From: Pseudomonadota bacterium
GTDB taxonomy: Bacteria > Pseudomonadota > Alphaproteobacteria > Rhizobiales > Rhizobiaceae
NCBI GenBank assembly: GCA_023399465.1
Contig: JAEWPB010000053.1
Coordinates: 1 to 53,538 of the forward strand
Reading direction: 5' to 3'
DNA: 53,538 nt
Shown here: positions 52,931 through 53,538 of the stretch, piece by piece
Position numbering within the stretch: the stretch's first letter is position 1
Layout: every line of letters starts with the position of its first letter
Notes under the pieces: generated by a model
The model's input: the letters and a program-made list of their open reading frames with translations, nothing else
Told to the model about the DNA's origin: nothing
Database searches by the model: none
Made by a program: the position numbers and the translations under genes

Positions 52931-53090
52931 GGGGACACCACCTATCTTTTGCCGCCATCCAGCACTGAGCTTGGTCTAGTTTTCCAGCCGCGGATGTCAA
53001 GCAACGAGGCCGCTTTCCCGTTAGATTTGCAGGGGAAGCCGGACGAGCGGAGAGTGGCGAGGGTGCGGGGCGGAACGTGTGGTGGTGAGA

Positions 53091-53538
53091 TCAACCGGCC
53101 TTTGGCAGTTCGGAGACCGCAATGCGGTTGCGGCCGTCATTCTTGGCGGCATAAAGGGCCCTGTCTGCCGCAGACAGCATTGCGTCGAGCGAATGCCCCT
53201 CCTCCGATCCGAAGGCGATGCCGGCACTGGCGGTACAGCATATCCCGTGGCCGTCGACCACGACCGTACGGCTGGCAAAGGCGTGCCGGATGCGCTCGGC
53301 GGTCTGGTGAGCCCAATCGGGATGGGTCCGTTCCAGGATGAGTGCGAATTCCTCGCCGCCGAGCCGGATGGAAAGATCGGTCGCCCGGGTATTGCGGCGC
53401 AGTTCCTCGGCGAAAGCAGTCAGGACGCTGTCCCCGGCTGCATGGCCATAGCGGTCGTTGATCTCCTTGAAGCGATCGAGGTCGAAGAGGATCACCGCCA
53501 TCGACGGCTGGAACGGGGTGGCGGCGTGCTGTGAAAAG
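53091..53538 (-). CDS. GGDEF-domain diguanylate cyclase, C-terminal part
   Basis: The frame is open to the window edge, so the N-terminus and any sensor domain are missing. The visible GGDEF domain has LFDLDRFKEINDRYGHAAGD (metal-binding Asp and substrate loop) and the active-site loop RLGGEEFALIL, followed by ASAGIAFG and AADRALYAAKNDGRNR. GGEEF is a functional variant, so c-di-GMP synthesis is expected. No RxxD inhibitory site was seen just before the loop. Confidence 0.92.
   Translation of the reverse strand, partial: FSQHAATPFQPSMAVILFDLDRFKEINDRYGHAAGDSVLTAFAEELRRNTRATDLSIRLGGEEFALILERTHPDWAHQTAERIRHAFASRTVVVDGHGICCTASAGIAFGSEEGHSLDAMLSAADRALYAAKNDGRNRIAVSELPKAG

Overview
The window reads as chromosome or chromid sequence from an alphaproteobacterium, most likely a member of the Rhizobiaceae. 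Evidence for this is the high GC content, a group-2 Mrp/Pha antiporter operon with a fused phaA', many ATGA-overlapped transport operons, several LysR and OmpR regulators, and a long-form purC. No rRNA, tRNA, CRISPR array, prophage or replication origin was seen. The only mobile-element trace is a short IS30-type transposase remnant.

Layout. 1-430: the start of a zinc alcohol dehydrogenase gene on the minus strand, broken by an in-frame stop and preceded by a textbook sigma-54 promoter. 713-6688: the phaA'CDEFG cation/proton antiporter operon, divergent from a small XRE regulator. 7099-7773: a degraded patch with the IS30 remnant. 7774-11836: a peroxiredoxin-like gene and a 1096-residue zinc-ribbon/adenylate-cyclase/AAA/TPR protein. 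12274-13730: a TerC-like membrane protein and a tiny ORF, each with a terminator. 13883-20341: a tripartite tricarboxylate system (tctCBA), an extra periplasmic binding protein, and the tctDE two-component pair.

20342-30256 is the most coherent block. A LysR gene and a stand-alone Lrp/AsnC sensor domain sit beside five consecutive plus-strand genes: hglS (2-oxoadipate to D-2-hydroxyglutarate), a large FAD/Fe-S D-2-hydroxyglutarate dehydrogenase, an amaA-like pipecolate oxidase, an amaB-like aminoadipate semialdehyde dehydrogenase, and an aminotransferase. Together they supply every step from L-pipecolate to 2-oxoglutarate, the lower part of the lysine/pipecolate route known from Pseudomonas putida. 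The operon ends in a strong terminator. Convergent to it is a second amino-compound module (30274-37743): a PotABCD-type ABC importer behind a ureohydrolase, divergent from a LysR gene with a histone-like basic tail and an aminotransferase.

37873-44786: a stand-alone WGR protein, then a P1-family aminopeptidase followed by a complete dipeptide/oligopeptide ABC importer, probably a uptake-and-cleave unit. 44802-51795: a small hypothetical protein and a tripartite RND efflux pump (outer-membrane factor, pump, fusion protein) with its TetR repressor and a conspicuous 13-bp inverted repeat between repressor and pump genes. 51980-53538: a long-form purC with a TTG start, and the C-terminal part of a GGDEF diguanylate cyclase cut by the window edge.

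All identifications come from reading motifs and gene order. No database search was run, and substrates of transporters and enzymes are inferences unless a motif is quoted.
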